Shown: one piece after another, positions 23,754-32,527 of the stretch
Position numbering within the stretch: position 1 is the first letter of the stretch
Layout: the number at the start of each line of letters is the position of its first letter
Assembly: GCA_944387425.1 (NCBI GenBank)
Contig: CALXEV010000019.1
Span: 1 to 33,607, forward strand
DNA from: an uncultured Clostridia bacterium
GTDB taxonomy: Bacteria > Bacillota > Clostridia > TANB77 > CAG-508
DNA length: 33,607 nt
Direction: 5' to 3'
Made by a program: the position numbers and the translations under genes
Notes under the pieces: model-generated
Told to the model about the DNA's origin: nothing
What the model saw: the letters and a program-made list of their open reading frames with translations, nothing else
The model's database searches: none

Positions 23754-24350
23754 ATGAAAAGAATTATAAAAAATGAAAAAGGTATAACATTAATAGCATT
23801 AGTAGTAACAATAGTTGTAATGCTAATTTTAGCGACAGTTTCAATAGCAATGTTACTAGGACGAGATTCTCTAGTAGAAAATGCTGGAATAGCTAAAGAA
23901 AATACAGAAAAAGCCGAATTAAAAGAACAAATTCAGATAGCAATCGTTAATGCAATGGCAAAAGATGCACAGGGGGAATTAACTACTTCAAATTTAAAAA
24001 CAGAACTTGAAAATCAAGGATTTACAGTTACTTCAATAAATGAAACGAATTATCTAGAACAAGAGGGTATTTTTGTGGATTTTTCAGATGGAAAACAATT
24101 TGCAATATCAAATGAAGGGGCAAAAGTAACAGAAATTAAAGCTTCTGGAGATGGTCAAGAAAGTAATGTTGAATTTGATGTTAATTTTGATGGAGTATTA
24201 GATGAAATTGATTTATTAATGGTAAGAAGATATTTGTTAAAGGTGATGGAATTTACACCAGAACAAATAGAGATTGCAGATTGTAATGATAACGGAGATG
24301 TTGATACCAGTGATTTAATAGAGCTTAGAAGGGTATTAGGATTAATATAG
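23754..24350 (+). CDS. Pilin-like N-terminus fused to a type I dockerin domain
   Basis: A 198-residue exported protein. The N-terminus MKRIIKNEKG|ITLIALVVTIVVMLIL has a prepilin-type leader with likely cleavage after Gly10, and a hydrophobic helix to about residue 35. The usual Glu at mature position 5 is Ala here. A small variable domain (50-130) follows. Residues 140-198 form a dockerin: two calcium loops, DVNFDGVLDEID (142-153) and DCNDNGDVDTSD (176-187), each followed by a helix with RR (VRRYLLKV and LRRVLGLI). Dockerins bind cohesins in cellulosome-type assemblies. No cohesin gene or pilus machinery is in the window. AAGGGA precedes the ATG. Confidence 0.87.
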   Translation: MKRIIKNEKGITLIALVVTIVVMLILATVSIAMLLGRDSLVENAGIAKENTEKAELKEQIQIAIVNAMAKDAQGELTTSNLKTELENQGFTVTSINETNYLEQEGIFVDFSDGKQFAISNEGAKVTEIKASGDGQESNVEFDVNFDGVLDEIDLLMVRRYLLKVMEFTPEQIEIADCNDNGDVDTSDLIELRRVLGLI

Positions 24351-24369
24351 AGAAAGGAAGAATTGGTTT

Positions 24370-25326
24370 ATGAACACGAAAAGAAAAGTTGTACTAGTGG
24401 GAGCTGGATTTGTAGGAATGAGCTTTGCATACTCATTATTAAATCAAGGTGGAGTAGATGAACTAGTATTAATAGATGTTAACAAAGATAAAACAATAGG
24501 TGAGGAAATGGATTTATCACATGGACTTCCATATGCACCACACAAAATGGATATAAAAGCTGGAGATTATGACGAATGCAAAGATGCAAATATTGTAGTA
24601 ATTACAGCAGGATTAAGTCAAAAGCCAGGTCAATCAAGATTAGAGTTAGCAGTTGCTAATGCAAAAATAATGAAAGAAATAACTCAAAATGTTATGAACA
24701 ACGGTTTTAAAGGTATTTTTATAGTAGCAAGTAACCCTGTAGATTTAATGACATATGTTGTTGCAGAAGTGTCTGGAATGCCAAAATCAAGAGTAATTGG
24801 ATCTGGAACAGTTTTAGATACAGCACGTCTAAGATATCTAATCGCAGAATATTTACAAGTATCAAGTAAAAATGTACATGCATATATTTTAGGAGAACAT
24901 GGCGATTCTTCATTAGTTCCATGGGAACATTGTTATGTTGGATGCAAAAAAATGATTGAAATTATGAAAGACAACAACCATCCAATGGAAGATTTAAAGA
25001 AAATTCATGATGAAGTATGGAAAGCAGCATATGAAATAATAGAAAAGAAAAAAGCAACATATTATGGTATAGGTATGGCACTAAACAGATTGGTTAAAGC
25101 CATATTAAATGATGAAAATGCAATACTTACAGTCTCAACTTATCAAAATAATGAATATGGACAAGAAGGAATGTATATTGGTGTGCCAGCTATACTTAAT
25201 AAAGATGGTGTAAAAGAAATTCTAGAATTAAAACTAAATGATGAAGAACAACAAAAATTTAACCATAGCTGTGAAATAATGAAAGAAAATATTGAGAAAG
25301 AAATAAAACCTATTTTAGCTGAATAA
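24370..25326 (+). CDS. ldh: L-lactate dehydrogenase
   Basis: A 318-residue NAD-dependent L-lactate dehydrogenase that reduces pyruvate to lactate and regenerates NAD in fermentation. The Rossmann motif VGAGFVGMS is at residues 10-18 and the NAD-selective Asp at 37 (VLIDVN). The substrate loop QKPGQSRLEL has Gln and Arg, which separates lactate from malate dehydrogenases. ASNPVD and the catalytic GEHGDSS follow. Length and all active-site residues are typical. AAAGGAAG lies about 10 bases before the ATG. A very long hairpin terminator follows. Confidence 0.96.
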   Translation: MNTKRKVVLVGAGFVGMSFAYSLLNQGGVDELVLIDVNKDKTIGEEMDLSHGLPYAPHKMDIKAGDYDECKDANIVVITAGLSQKPGQSRLELAVANAKIMKEITQNVMNNGFKGIFIVASNPVDLMTYVVAEVSGMPKSRVIGSGTVLDTARLRYLIAEYLQVSSKNVHAYILGEHGDSSLVPWEHCYVGCKKMIEIMKDNNHPMEDLKKIHDEVWKAAYEIIEKKKATYYGIGMALNRLVKAILNDENAILTVSTYQNNEYGQEGMYIGVPAILNKDGVKEILELKLNDEEQQKFNHSCEIMKENIEKEIKPILAE

Positions 25327-25356
25327 AAAGTTTTACTTTTAATTTATCGTACAAAA

Positions 25357-25451
25357 ATCGGAATATAATAATTATTTTAAAGGCAAGACCCGGATTGTTA
25401 CACCCTAGATATGTTTTGCCAAAAAATAATTATTATATTCCGATATTTTTT
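25357..25451 (+). terminator. Very long hairpin terminator after ldh (22-bp perfect arms)
   Basis: Arms at 25357-25378 and 25423-25444 are perfect 22-bp complements. An inner stem GGCAAGAC/GTTTTGCC (25382-25389 with 25413-25420) closes a 23-base loop. Six T follow (25446-25451). The inner stem has a G-U pair that would be A-C on the other strand, so the structure favours plus-strand RNA. Such length is unusual for a simple terminator. It could be a small inverted-repeat element or a stable 3' end. Confidence 0.75.
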
Positions 25452-25495
25452 ACATTTAAATAAATAAATATTTTTCACAAAACACATTGAATTAC

Positions 25496-25524
25496 TTGTT
25501 TTTTCAGCAAAAACGATATATAAT
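25496..25524 (+). promoter_or_regulatory. SigA-type promoter of gatC-gatA-GH3-gatB
   Basis: TTGTTT (25496-25501) and TATAAT (25519-25524) are 17 bases apart, about 30 bases upstream of gatC. Confidence 0.6.
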
Positions 25525-25557
25525 AGGAACATAATTAAAATCGTGGGAGGAAGAGAT

Positions 25558-25845
25558 ATGCAAGTTAGTAAAGAAGAGATATTACATATAGCAAATCTAG
25601 CACAATTAGAATTAAAAGATGAAGAAATAGAAAAATATATGGAAAATTTACAAGAAATATTAGATTTTGCAAATATTGTAAACAATGCTCCAGTAGATGG
25701 ATTAGATGTAACAATAGGAGCAAATGAAGCTAAAAATGTATTTAGAAAAGATGAAGTAAAATTATTTAAAGATATAGATAGCTTATTACAAAATGCGCCA
25801 GAGCAAACAAATCATATGTTTAAAATACCTAAGGTATTAGATTAA
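25558..25845 (+). CDS. gatC: Aspartyl/glutamyl-tRNA amidotransferase subunit C
   Basis: A 95-residue GatC, which wraps around GatA and GatB and stabilises the transamidosome that makes Gln-tRNA(Gln) or Asn-tRNA(Asn). Conserved segments are [18 protein letters not shown] and the end [16 protein letters not shown]. The frame also opens at GTG 25543, but the ATG at 25558 is used because GGGAGGAAG lies just before it and the family's N-terminus starts here. It is the first gene of the gat operon, with gatA 16 bases downstream. Confidence 0.95.
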   Translation: MQVSKEEILHIANLAQLELKDEEIEKYMENLQEILDFANIVNNAPVDGLDVTIGANEAKNVFRKDEVKLFKDIDSLLQNAPEQTNHMFKIPKVLD

Positions 25846-25861
25846 TTTTAGGAGGTTCAAT

Positions 25862-27331
25862 ATGGACATTACAGAACTAACAGTACATGAATTACAAGAA
25901 AAAATCAAAAATAAAGAATTAAATATAAAGCAAATAAATGAAGCATATATTAAGAGAATAAAAGAAAAAGAGCCAGAAGTACAAGCATTTATAACAGAAT
26001 TAACAGAAGAAGGCGAAAAACAAGCAGAAGAAATTCAAACAAGAATTGATAACGGAGAAAAGTTAGGAGAATTAGCTGGAATTCCAATAGGAATAAAAGA
26101 TATAATATGTACAAAAGGTGTAAAAACTACTTGTGCATCAAAAATGCTTGAAAACTTTGTAGCTCCTTATGATGCAACAGTTATGAAAAAAATTAATGCA
26201 GAAAACATGATTGATTTAGGAAAACTAAATATGGATGAATTTGCAATGGGAGGCTCAACAGAATATTCTTATTTTAAAAAGACAAAAAATCCATGGGATT
26301 TATCAAGAGTTCCAGGAGGTTCATCAGGTGGTTCTGCTGCAGCAGTAGCAGCTAATATGGTGCCATGGGCATTAGGAACAGATACAGGAGGAAGTATTCG
26401 TCAACCTGCTAGTTTCTGTGGAGTAGTAGGACTAAAACCAACTTATGGATTAGTTTCAAGATATGGTGTTGTAGCATTTGCATCATCACTTGATCAAGTC
26501 GGAGTATTCACAAAAGATGTTCAAGACTGTGCTATGCTTTTAAATGTAATCGCTGGACATGATGAAATGGACTCAACATCAGTTGATGTTGGAAACAAAG
26601 ACTATACACAAGCATTACAAAAAGATATAAAAGGTTTAAAAATTGGTGTTCCAAAAGAATTTTATGGAGAAGGAATAAACCAAGAAGTAAAAGCAAGTTT
26701 AGAAACAGCAATAAGCAAATATAAAGAAATGGGAGCAGAAGTAGAAGAATTCTCATTAGATATTGCTAAACATGCTTTAGCAACATATTACATTATTGCT
26801 TGTGCAGAAGCAAGTTCAAATTTAGGGAGATATGATGGAATAAGATATACATATAGATCAGCAGAAGCAAAAACACTTAAAGAAATTTATAAAAAATCAA
26901 GAAGTGAAGCTTTTGGAGCAGAAGTAAAGAGAAGAATAATATTAGGTACATATGTTTTATCATCAGGATATTATGATGCTTATTACAAAAAAGCTCAACA
27001 AGTTCGTACATTAGTAATGAATAAATTTAACAAGGCTTTTGAAAAATATGATGTAATAGTTACACCAACATCTCCTACAGTAGCATTTAAATTAGGTTCA
27101 AAATCAAATAATCCAATGGAAATGTATTTATCAGATATTTGTACAGTATCAGTAAATATAGCAGGATTACCAGGTATTTCAATTCCATGTGGAGTTGATA
27201 GTGAAGGTATGCCAATAGGTATGCAAATAATAGGAAACAAATTCTGTGAGGAAACAATTATAAAAACAGCATATGCATACGAACAAGAAACAAAATTTAG
27301 AGAAAAATACAAACCTATTTTTAAAAAATAA
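25862..27331 (+). CDS. gatA: Aspartyl/glutamyl-tRNA amidotransferase subunit A
   Basis: A 489-residue amidase-signature enzyme that frees ammonia from glutamine for transamidation. The Ser-cisSer-Lys triad is at Lys79 (GIKD), Ser154 ([10 protein letters not shown]) and Ser178 ([12 protein letters not shown]), the same numbering as in other Firmicute GatA proteins. Length is typical. TAGGAGG lies before the ATG. Downstream, a glycoside hydrolase gene separates it from gatB, which is unusual. Confidence 0.98.
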   Translation: MDITELTVHELQEKIKNKELNIKQINEAYIKRIKEKEPEVQAFITELTEEGEKQAEEIQTRIDNGEKLGELAGIPIGIKDIICTKGVKTTCASKMLENFVAPYDATVMKKINAENMIDLGKLNMDEFAMGGSTEYSYFKKTKNPWDLSRVPGGSSGGSAAAVAANMVPWALGTDTGGSIRQPASFCGVVGLKPTYGLVSRYGVVAFASSLDQVGVFTKDVQDCAMLLNVIAGHDEMDSTSVDVGNKDYTQALQKDIKGLKIGVPKEFYGEGINQEVKASLETAISKYKEMGAEVEEFSLDIAKHALATYYIIACAEASSNLGRYDGIRYTYRSAEAKTLKEIYKKSRSEAFGAEVKRRIILGTYVLSSGYYDAYYKKAQQVRTLVMNKFNKAFEKYDVIVTPTSPTVAFKLGSKSNNPMEMYLSDICTVSVNIAGLPGISIPCGVDSEGMPIGMQIIGNKFCEETIIKTAYAYEQETKFREKYKPIFKK

Positions 27332-27359
27332 TTAAACAACTTGAACAAGGAGAGGAAAA

Positions 27360-28604
27360 ATGAAAAATATGACTAATAAGATATTAATAATTTTATTATT
27401 AATATTATGTGTAATTGCAATCATTGTCATTGTGAAAAACACAAAAGATGAAAATACTAAAATAGCAAATAGCAATTCAAATACAGTTTCTACACTTGAA
27501 AGTGAAACAAATACAACTAATACAGAAATAGATAATACAGAAAAAAATGAAGATGTTTCAAATGAATTATTTGCACAATATTATGAAACCGCAGAAAAGA
27601 TAATGCAAGATATGTCTATTGAAGAAAAAGTTGGTCAGATGTTTTTAGTAAGATACCCAGATTCTGGAGTAATAGAACAAATTAAAAACGAAACACCAGG
27701 TGGATATATATTATTTGGAAAAGATTTTGATAATGAAACAAAAGAAAGCATATTAGAAGAATTAACAGAAGAGCAAGAAGCAAGCAAAATTGAACTTATT
27801 TTCGGAGTAGACGAAGAAGGTGGAACAGTTGTAAGAGTAAGTTCACACAAAGCATTTAGAAATTCAAAATTTAAATCACCACAAGAAATATGGAAACAAG
27901 GACAATTACCAGCAATATTAGAAGATTCAAAAGAAAAATCTGAATTACTAAAAAGTATAGGACTAAATATGAATTTAGCGCCTGTTGTGGATGTACCTAC
28001 AAAATCTAGTTCATTTATTTATGACAGGTCATACGGAAGAGGTGCAGAAAAAACTGCAACATATACTTCTGAATTAATAAAAACAATGAATGAAGATAAT
28101 ATGATTTCTGTAATGAAGCATTTCCCTGGATATGGTGATAATGAAGATACACATACAGGAATTGCAGTAGATGAAAGACCATATTCAACATTCGAAACAA
28201 CTGATTTTTTACCATTTAAAAGTGGAATAGAGGCTGGTGGACCATGTATATTGGTAAGCCATAATATTGTAAAATCAATGGACGAAAATAAACCAGCATC
28301 ATTATCAGAAAATGTACACAAGATTTTAAGAGAAGATTTAAATTTCTCTGGAATAGCTATGACAGACGATTTAGCAATGGATGCAGTAAAATCATATGTT
28401 GAAAATGGAGAAGCAGCAGTACAAGCTGTACTTGCTGGAAATGATATGATTATTTCATCAGATTTTGTACCACAAAAACAAGAAATTTTAAAAGCTATAC
28501 AAGAAAAAAAGATAAACGAAGATATGATTAATAAAGCAGTTAGAAGAATAATTTCAATGAAAATTGCTTATGGAATAATAAATACAGATGATATAGAAGT
28601 GTAA
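27360..28604 (+). CDS. Glycoside hydrolase family 3, NagZ-like beta-N-acetylhexosaminidase
   Basis: A 414-residue exported or membrane-anchored GH3 enzyme with an N-terminal anchor helix (7-26), a Ser/Thr/Asn-rich linker (27-65) and a NagZ-type barrel. GVDEEGGTVVRV (149-160) is the substrate region. KHFPGYGDNEDTHTG (253-267) holds the His-Asp dyad used as acid/base in NagZ, and the nucleophile Asp336 lies in AMTDDLAM. It should remove GlcNAc from muropeptides or similar sugars, outside the cell because of the anchor. AAGGAGAGG precedes the ATG. It lies between gatA and gatB with short gaps on both sides, so it is cotranscribed with tRNA-charging genes. Confidence 0.92.
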   Translation: MKNMTNKILIILLLILCVIAIIVIVKNTKDENTKIANSNSNTVSTLESETNTTNTEIDNTEKNEDVSNELFAQYYETAEKIMQDMSIEEKVGQMFLVRYPDSGVIEQIKNETPGGYILFGKDFDNETKESILEELTEEQEASKIELIFGVDEEGGTVVRVSSHKAFRNSKFKSPQEIWKQGQLPAILEDSKEKSELLKSIGLNMNLAPVVDVPTKSSSFIYDRSYGRGAEKTATYTSELIKTMNEDNMISVMKHFPGYGDNEDTHTGIAVDERPYSTFETTDFLPFKSGIEAGGPCILVSHNIVKSMDENKPASLSENVHKILREDLNFSGIAMTDDLAMDAVKSYVENGEAAVQAVLAGNDMIISSDFVPQKQEILKAIQEKKINEDMINKAVRRIISMKIAYGIINTDDIEV

Positions 28605-28631
28605 AAGTCAGAATAAGGAGGTTCATTAAAA

Positions 28632-30071
28632 ATGGCAAGAGAAGACTATGAGGTAGTAATGGGGTTAGAAGTTCATGCAGAACTTTCTACAAAGACAAAG
28701 ATTTTTTGTAGTTGCCCAACAAAATTTGGAGCAGAGCCAAACACACAAGTTTGTCCAATTTGTATGGCAATGCCAGGAACACTACCAAAACTAAATGAAA
28801 AAGTTGTAGAATATGCAGTAAGAGCTGGACTTGCAACAAATTGTGAAATATCAAGAGACAGTAAAAATGATAGAAAAAATTATTTTTATCCAGATACACC
28901 AAGAGCATATCAAATATCTCAATATGATAAACCACTTTGTGAGCATGGATATATTGAAATAGAAACAAGTCAAGGAAAAAAGAAAATCGGAATAACTAGA
29001 ATTCATATAGAAGATGATGCCGGAAAGTTAAACCATGATGAATTAAGTGGAGGAGCCCTTATTGACTTTAACAGGGCAGGAGTTCCATTAATAGAAATTG
29101 TATCAGAACCAGACTTTAGGTCAATTGAAGAAGTTGACGCATATTTAAAAAAATTAAAATCAATTCTAGAATACATAGAAGTATCTGATTGTAAAATGCA
29201 AGAAGGTTCTTATAGAGCTGATGTTAACACATCATTACGCCCAAAAGGTTCTACGAAATTTGGAACACGTACAGAAATGAAAAACATGAACTCTTTTAGA
29301 AGTATTACAAGAGCTCTTGATTATGAAATTGGTAGACAAGCTGAAATACTTGATAATGGTGGAATTGTTGAACAAGACACATTAAGATGGGATGAAGTAT
29401 CTGGAAAGACATTTCCAATGAGAAATAAAGAAGATGCTCAAGACTATAGATATTTTCCAGAACCTGATTTAGTTGCGATAAAATTATTTGATGAATATAT
29501 AGAAAATATCAAAAATACTTTACCAGAAATGCCAGAAAGTAGAAAACAAAGATATTTGAATGAATATAAATTATCTGAAAAAGATGCAGGAATAATAACA
29601 TCTTCAAAATATTTATCAGACTTATTTGAAAAAGCTGGAGAAATAAGTGGAAACTATAAAGCTGTTAACAACTGGATTATTTCAGATATATCTAGAATAT
29701 TAAATGAAATGGAAATTGACCCAATTGAAATTCCTTTTGATGCAAAGCAATTAGCAAAATTAGTAGTGCTAATAGATAAAGGAACAATTAGTTCAAGTAT
29801 TGGAAAAAAAGTTTTAGCAGAATTATTTGAAAATCCTAGAGATCCAGAAGATATTATTAAAGAAAAAGGTTGGATACAAATATCAGATGAAGGAGCAATT
29901 AAAGAAATTGTAGCTAAAATTATCGAAGCTAATCCTCAGTCAGTAGGAGACTATAAGGCAGGAAAGGATAGAGCTGTTGGATTCTTGGTTGGACAAGCTA
30001 TGAAAGAAACTAAAGGAAAAGCAAATCCACAAATGCTTAATAAGTTGTTTATTGAAGAATTAAAAAAATAA
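28632..30071 (+). CDS. gatB: Aspartyl/glutamyl-tRNA amidotransferase subunit B
   Basis: A 479-residue GatB, which phosphorylates and amidates the misacylated Glu or Asp on tRNA. Conserved segments are GLEVHAELSTKTKIFC (11-26), the zinc-site cysteines in CSCPTKFG and CPICMAMPG, KNYFYPDTPRAYQISQ, and the C-terminal YqeY-like domain ending ANPQMLNKLFIEEL. Length is typical. AAGGAGG lies about 9 bases before the ATG. It ends the operon at the terminator at 30085. Confidence 0.98.
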   Translation: MAREDYEVVMGLEVHAELSTKTKIFCSCPTKFGAEPNTQVCPICMAMPGTLPKLNEKVVEYAVRAGLATNCEISRDSKNDRKNYFYPDTPRAYQISQYDKPLCEHGYIEIETSQGKKKIGITRIHIEDDAGKLNHDELSGGALIDFNRAGVPLIEIVSEPDFRSIEEVDAYLKKLKSILEYIEVSDCKMQEGSYRADVNTSLRPKGSTKFGTRTEMKNMNSFRSITRALDYEIGRQAEILDNGGIVEQDTLRWDEVSGKTFPMRNKEDAQDYRYFPEPDLVAIKLFDEYIENIKNTLPEMPESRKQRYLNEYKLSEKDAGIITSSKYLSDLFEKAGEISGNYKAVNNWIISDISRILNEMEIDPIEIPFDAKQLAKLVVLIDKGTISSSIGKKVLAELFENPRDPEDIIKEKGWIQISDEGAIKEIVAKIIEANPQSVGDYKAGKDRAVGFLVGQAMKETKGKANPQMLNKLFIEELKK

Positions 30072-30084
30072 ATAATTATTGTAT

Positions 30085-30117
30085 AGAGAGTTTTGAAATA
30101 TAAAAGCTCTCTTTTTT
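30085..30117 (+). terminator. Rho-independent terminator after gatB
   Basis: AGAGAGTTTT (30085-30094) pairs with the following AAAAGCTCTCT segment with one G-U wobble, around an A+T-rich loop, and six T follow. Confidence 0.8.
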
Positions 30118-30187
30118 CAGTTCTATATATTTTATTAAGTATTGATATATTAGTATTCAAATCTTTTTAAAATTATTGTAAATAGTA

Positions 30188-30216
30188 TTGACAAATAGAG
30201 TATGAGATGTTAGTAT
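30188..30216 (+). promoter_or_regulatory. Promoter candidate for the DUF4160-DUF2442 pair
   Basis: TTGACA (30188-30193) and TAGTAT (30211-30216) are 17 bases apart. The leader to the first start codon is about 115 bases long and very A+T-rich. I see no further structure in it. Confidence 0.5.
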
Positions 30217-30337
30217 ATAAATACATCTATAGTTTTATGGATTAAGTTTTAATCAAATAAATTTTAAATTCAAAAAATTAATTCTAAAAAATCAACTTGA
30301 TAATTAATAATTAAATTGTTATAATGAAGGAGGTTTA

Positions 30338-30493
30338 ATGCCGTTAATATCTCATTTTTATGGTATTCTTATTTATCTATATAAAGAAATAGGAGGACAC
30401 CACAATGAACCACATATACATATAAAATATAATGAATATGAAATGTCTATGACATTAGATGGAGAAATAGTAAAAATTAAAGGATTGGAGTGA
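30338..30493 (+). CDS. DUF4160 family small protein
   Basis: A 51-residue protein with the DUF4160 pattern: MPLISHFYGILIYLY at the start, then the HIH motif within EPHIHIKYNEYEMSM, and an ending GEIVKIKGLE. AAGGAGGT lies 3 bases before the ATG. The gene is followed 3 bases later by a DUF2442 gene. This pairing is common in bacteria and is often listed as a possible toxin-antitoxin-like module, without a firmly known activity. It is shorter than most members, as expected for the compact form. Confidence 0.85.
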   Translation: MPLISHFYGILIYLYKEIGGHHNEPHIHIKYNEYEMSMTLDGEIVKIKGLE

Positions 30494-30496
30494 TTA

Positions 30497-30733
30497 GTGT
30501 TGAGACCTAAAGCTATAGATGTAAAACCATTAAATAATTATTTATTAGAAATAACTTTTAATAATGGAGAGAAAAAAATTTTTGATGTAAAACCATATTT
30601 GGAATTTAAGCAATTTAAAGAATTAAAAGATGAAAAAGTTTTTAAAAAAGTGAAAATAGCAGGATTATCAATCGAATGGGAAAATGGAGCAGATATTTGT
30701 CCTGATGAATTATATAATAATAGCAAAAAATAA
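30497..30733 (+). CDS. DUF2442 family small protein
   Basis: A 78-residue protein with the DUF2442 layout: RPKAIDVKPLNNYLLEITFN, then NGEKKIFDVKPYLE and the end LSIEWENGADICPDELY, a typical C-terminal motif. The start is GTG (30497) followed directly by TTG. GGAG lies 6 bases before the GTG, inside the end of the upstream gene. It forms a two-gene unit with the DUF4160 gene and ends in a terminator that overlaps its stop codon. Confidence 0.88.
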   Translation: MLRPKAIDVKPLNNYLLEITFNNGEKKIFDVKPYLEFKQFKELKDEKVFKKVKIAGLSIEWENGADICPDELYNNSKK

Positions 30734-30760
30734 CTACCTTTATAATTGGTAGTTATTTTT
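30731..30760. terminator. Bidirectional terminator after the DUF2442 gene
   Basis: TAACTACC (30731-30738) and GGTAGTTA (30748-30755) form a perfect 8-bp stem with five T following and A-rich sequence before it. It also borders the stop codon of the minus-strand membrane gene. Confidence 0.8.
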
Positions 30761-31004
30761 ATATACCTTGTTTTCTAATAAAATCAACAACAATACCACA
30801 AATAAAAAATTCTACTGCAATAGATAAGCTAGATTGAAACAAAATAAAGCCAATATGAAAAAGAATATTAGTACCTATAAAAATATATGTAAGTAAAATA
30901 ATTGATGCAATAACTGCTAAAAGACCAGAAAACCAAAAACCATATTTCATTATTTTAAATATATTTTTATCTAAATCTTTAATACTTGAAAAAAGTTTTT
31001 GCAT
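30759..31004 (-). CDS. Small two-span membrane protein of unknown function
   Basis: An 81-residue protein with two hydrophobic spans, at about residues 24-46 and 50-74, a basic N-terminus and a short RKQGI tail. I do not recognise a specific family; similar small membrane proteins are common in Clostridia. The frame opens at TTG 31010, but the ATG at 31004 is used because GAGGTG lies a suitable distance upstream. It has its own promoter (31026-31054), divergent from radA. Confidence 0.7.
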   Translation of the reverse strand: MQKLFSSIKDLDKNIFKIMKYGFWFSGLLAVIASIILLTYIFIGTNILFHIGFILFQSSLSIAVEFFICGIVVDFIRKQGI

Positions 31005-31025
31005 AAACAATCACCTCATATATTT

Positions 31026-31054
31026 ATGATAACATCTAAAAAAGGTAAAATCAA
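31026..31054 (-). promoter_or_regulatory. SigA-type promoter of the small membrane protein gene
   Basis: On the minus strand, TTGATT (31049-31054) and TATCAT (31026-31031) are 17 bases apart. Confidence 0.6.
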
Positions 31055-31071
31055 AGGAAATAAAAACCATA

Positions 31072-31101
31072 TTGTAGACAAAGAATAAAAATAGTGATAA
31101 T
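31072..31101 (+). promoter_or_regulatory. Promoter candidate for radA-disA
   Basis: TTGTAG (31072-31077) and GATAAT (31096-31101) are 18 bases apart, about 30 bases upstream of radA. The -35 match is modest. Confidence 0.45.
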
Positions 31102-31132
31102 ATATAAACTATGAAAAAACGAGGAGGAAAAA

Positions 31133-32494
31133 ATGGCAAAGGCAAAAACAGTATTTGTATGTAGTGAATGTGGAAATGAATCACCCAAATGGTTAGGAAA
31201 ATGCCCAGCATGTAACAGCTGGAATACATTTTATGAACAGAAAATAGATAAATATACTGAAACAAATAAAGCAGAAAAGAAAATCAATAATACACCAAAA
31301 CCATTAAATACTTATGTAGGACAGGAATCAGATAGAACTTCAACAGGTTATATGGAATTAGATAGAGTTCTTGGAGGAGGGCTTGTTAAAGGATCACTAA
31401 TATTATTAGGTGGAGAGCCAGGGATAGGAAAATCAACACTTATTTTACAACTATGTGAAAAAGTACAAGGCGAAGGAAAAGTTTTATATGTATCAGGAGA
31501 AGAATCAGCAGAACAAATAAAATTAAGAGCAGATAGATTAAGTGTAAAAAATGATGATTTATTATTTCTTGGAGAAACAGATATAGATATTGTAAAAGAA
31601 GCAATAACAGAAATAAAACCAAAACTAGTAATAATAGATTCAATTCAAACAATGTACTCAGACGAAATATCAGCAGCTGCAGGAAGTGTTAGTCAAGTAA
31701 GAGAAATAACATCTCAAATTATGAGAACATGTAAAGCTGAGCAAATTACAACAGTAATTATAGGTCATGTAACTAAAGAAGGAAATATAGCTGGACCAAG
31801 AGTATTAGAACACATGGTAGATACAGTATTATATCTTGAAGGAGAAAGATATAATACATATAGAATTTTAAGAGCAGTAAAAAACAGATTTGGTTCAACA
31901 AATGAAATCGGAATGTTTGAGATGAAACAAGAAGGAATGTGTGAAGTAACAAATCCTTCAGACATTTTAATAACTGAAAGAGAAGATAATCCTTCTGGTT
32001 CATGTATTGTAGCAAGTATAGAAGGAACAAGACCAATATTAGTTGAAATACAAGCATTGACATCACAAACAGTATTTGGATTGCCAAAAAGAACTGCAAA
32101 TGGTTTTGACTACAATAGGTTAGCTGTATTAATTGCAGTATTAGAAAAAAGAGCAGGTCTATCACTTGGAAGCCAAGATGTATATTTAAACATTGCAGGT
32201 GGACTAAAACTTTCAGAACCAGCAGTTGATTTAGGAATAATATCAACAGTTGCATCAGCATATAAGAACATTTCAATTCCACAAAATGTAGTTGTAATGG
32301 GCGAAGTTGGGCTTACAGGAGAAGTAAGAAGAATAAATTTAATAGAAAAAAGATTGAAAGAAGCCGAAAAATTGGGATTTAAGAAGTGTATTATACCAGA
32401 AAATAACAAAAAAAGCTTGAAAGATAACTATAAATTGGATATAATAGGTGTGAAAAACATAGGGGAAGCATTAAGAAACTTAGGAATAAAATAG
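31133..32494 (+). CDS. radA: DNA repair protein RadA (Sms)
   Basis: A 453-residue RadA, the RecA-related branch-migration helicase of recombination and repair. A zinc finger with Cys10, Cys13, Cys24 and Cys27, Walker A GEPGIGKST (94-102), the RadA-specific KNRFG (250-254) and a C-terminal Lon-like domain (KRTANGFDYNRLAVLIAVLE and GGLKLSEPAVDLG) are all present. Length is typical. GAGGAGG precedes the ATG. disA follows 33 bases downstream, the common Firmicute pair, though the usual upstream ctsR-mcsAB-clpC group is not here. Confidence 0.98.
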   Translation: MAKAKTVFVCSECGNESPKWLGKCPACNSWNTFYEQKIDKYTETNKAEKKINNTPKPLNTYVGQESDRTSTGYMELDRVLGGGLVKGSLILLGGEPGIGKSTLILQLCEKVQGEGKVLYVSGEESAEQIKLRADRLSVKNDDLLFLGETDIDIVKEAITEIKPKLVIIDSIQTMYSDEISAAAGSVSQVREITSQIMRTCKAEQITTVIIGHVTKEGNIAGPRVLEHMVDTVLYLEGERYNTYRILRAVKNRFGSTNEIGMFEMKQEGMCEVTNPSDILITEREDNPSGSCIVASIEGTRPILVEIQALTSQTVFGLPKRTANGFDYNRLAVLIAVLEKRAGLSLGSQDVYLNIAGGLKLSEPAVDLGIISTVASAYKNISIPQNVVVMGEVGLTGEVRRINLIEKRLKEAEKLGFKKCIIPENNKKSLKDNYKLDIIGVKNIGEALRNLGIK

Positions 32495-32527
32495 AATAGC
32501 AGTAATCGAGGAGGGAAAACATATAAG

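Noticed and set aside
25357..25444. CRISPR repeat or transposon end
   Set aside because: Only one inverted pair is present, with no tandem repeats, no transposase and no clear target duplication. No CRISPR array or cas gene was seen anywhere in the window.
31773..32282. 169-residue minus-strand open frame inside radA
   Set aside because: It is Leu-rich low-complexity translation of the antisense of a well-conserved radA region, with no ribosome site.
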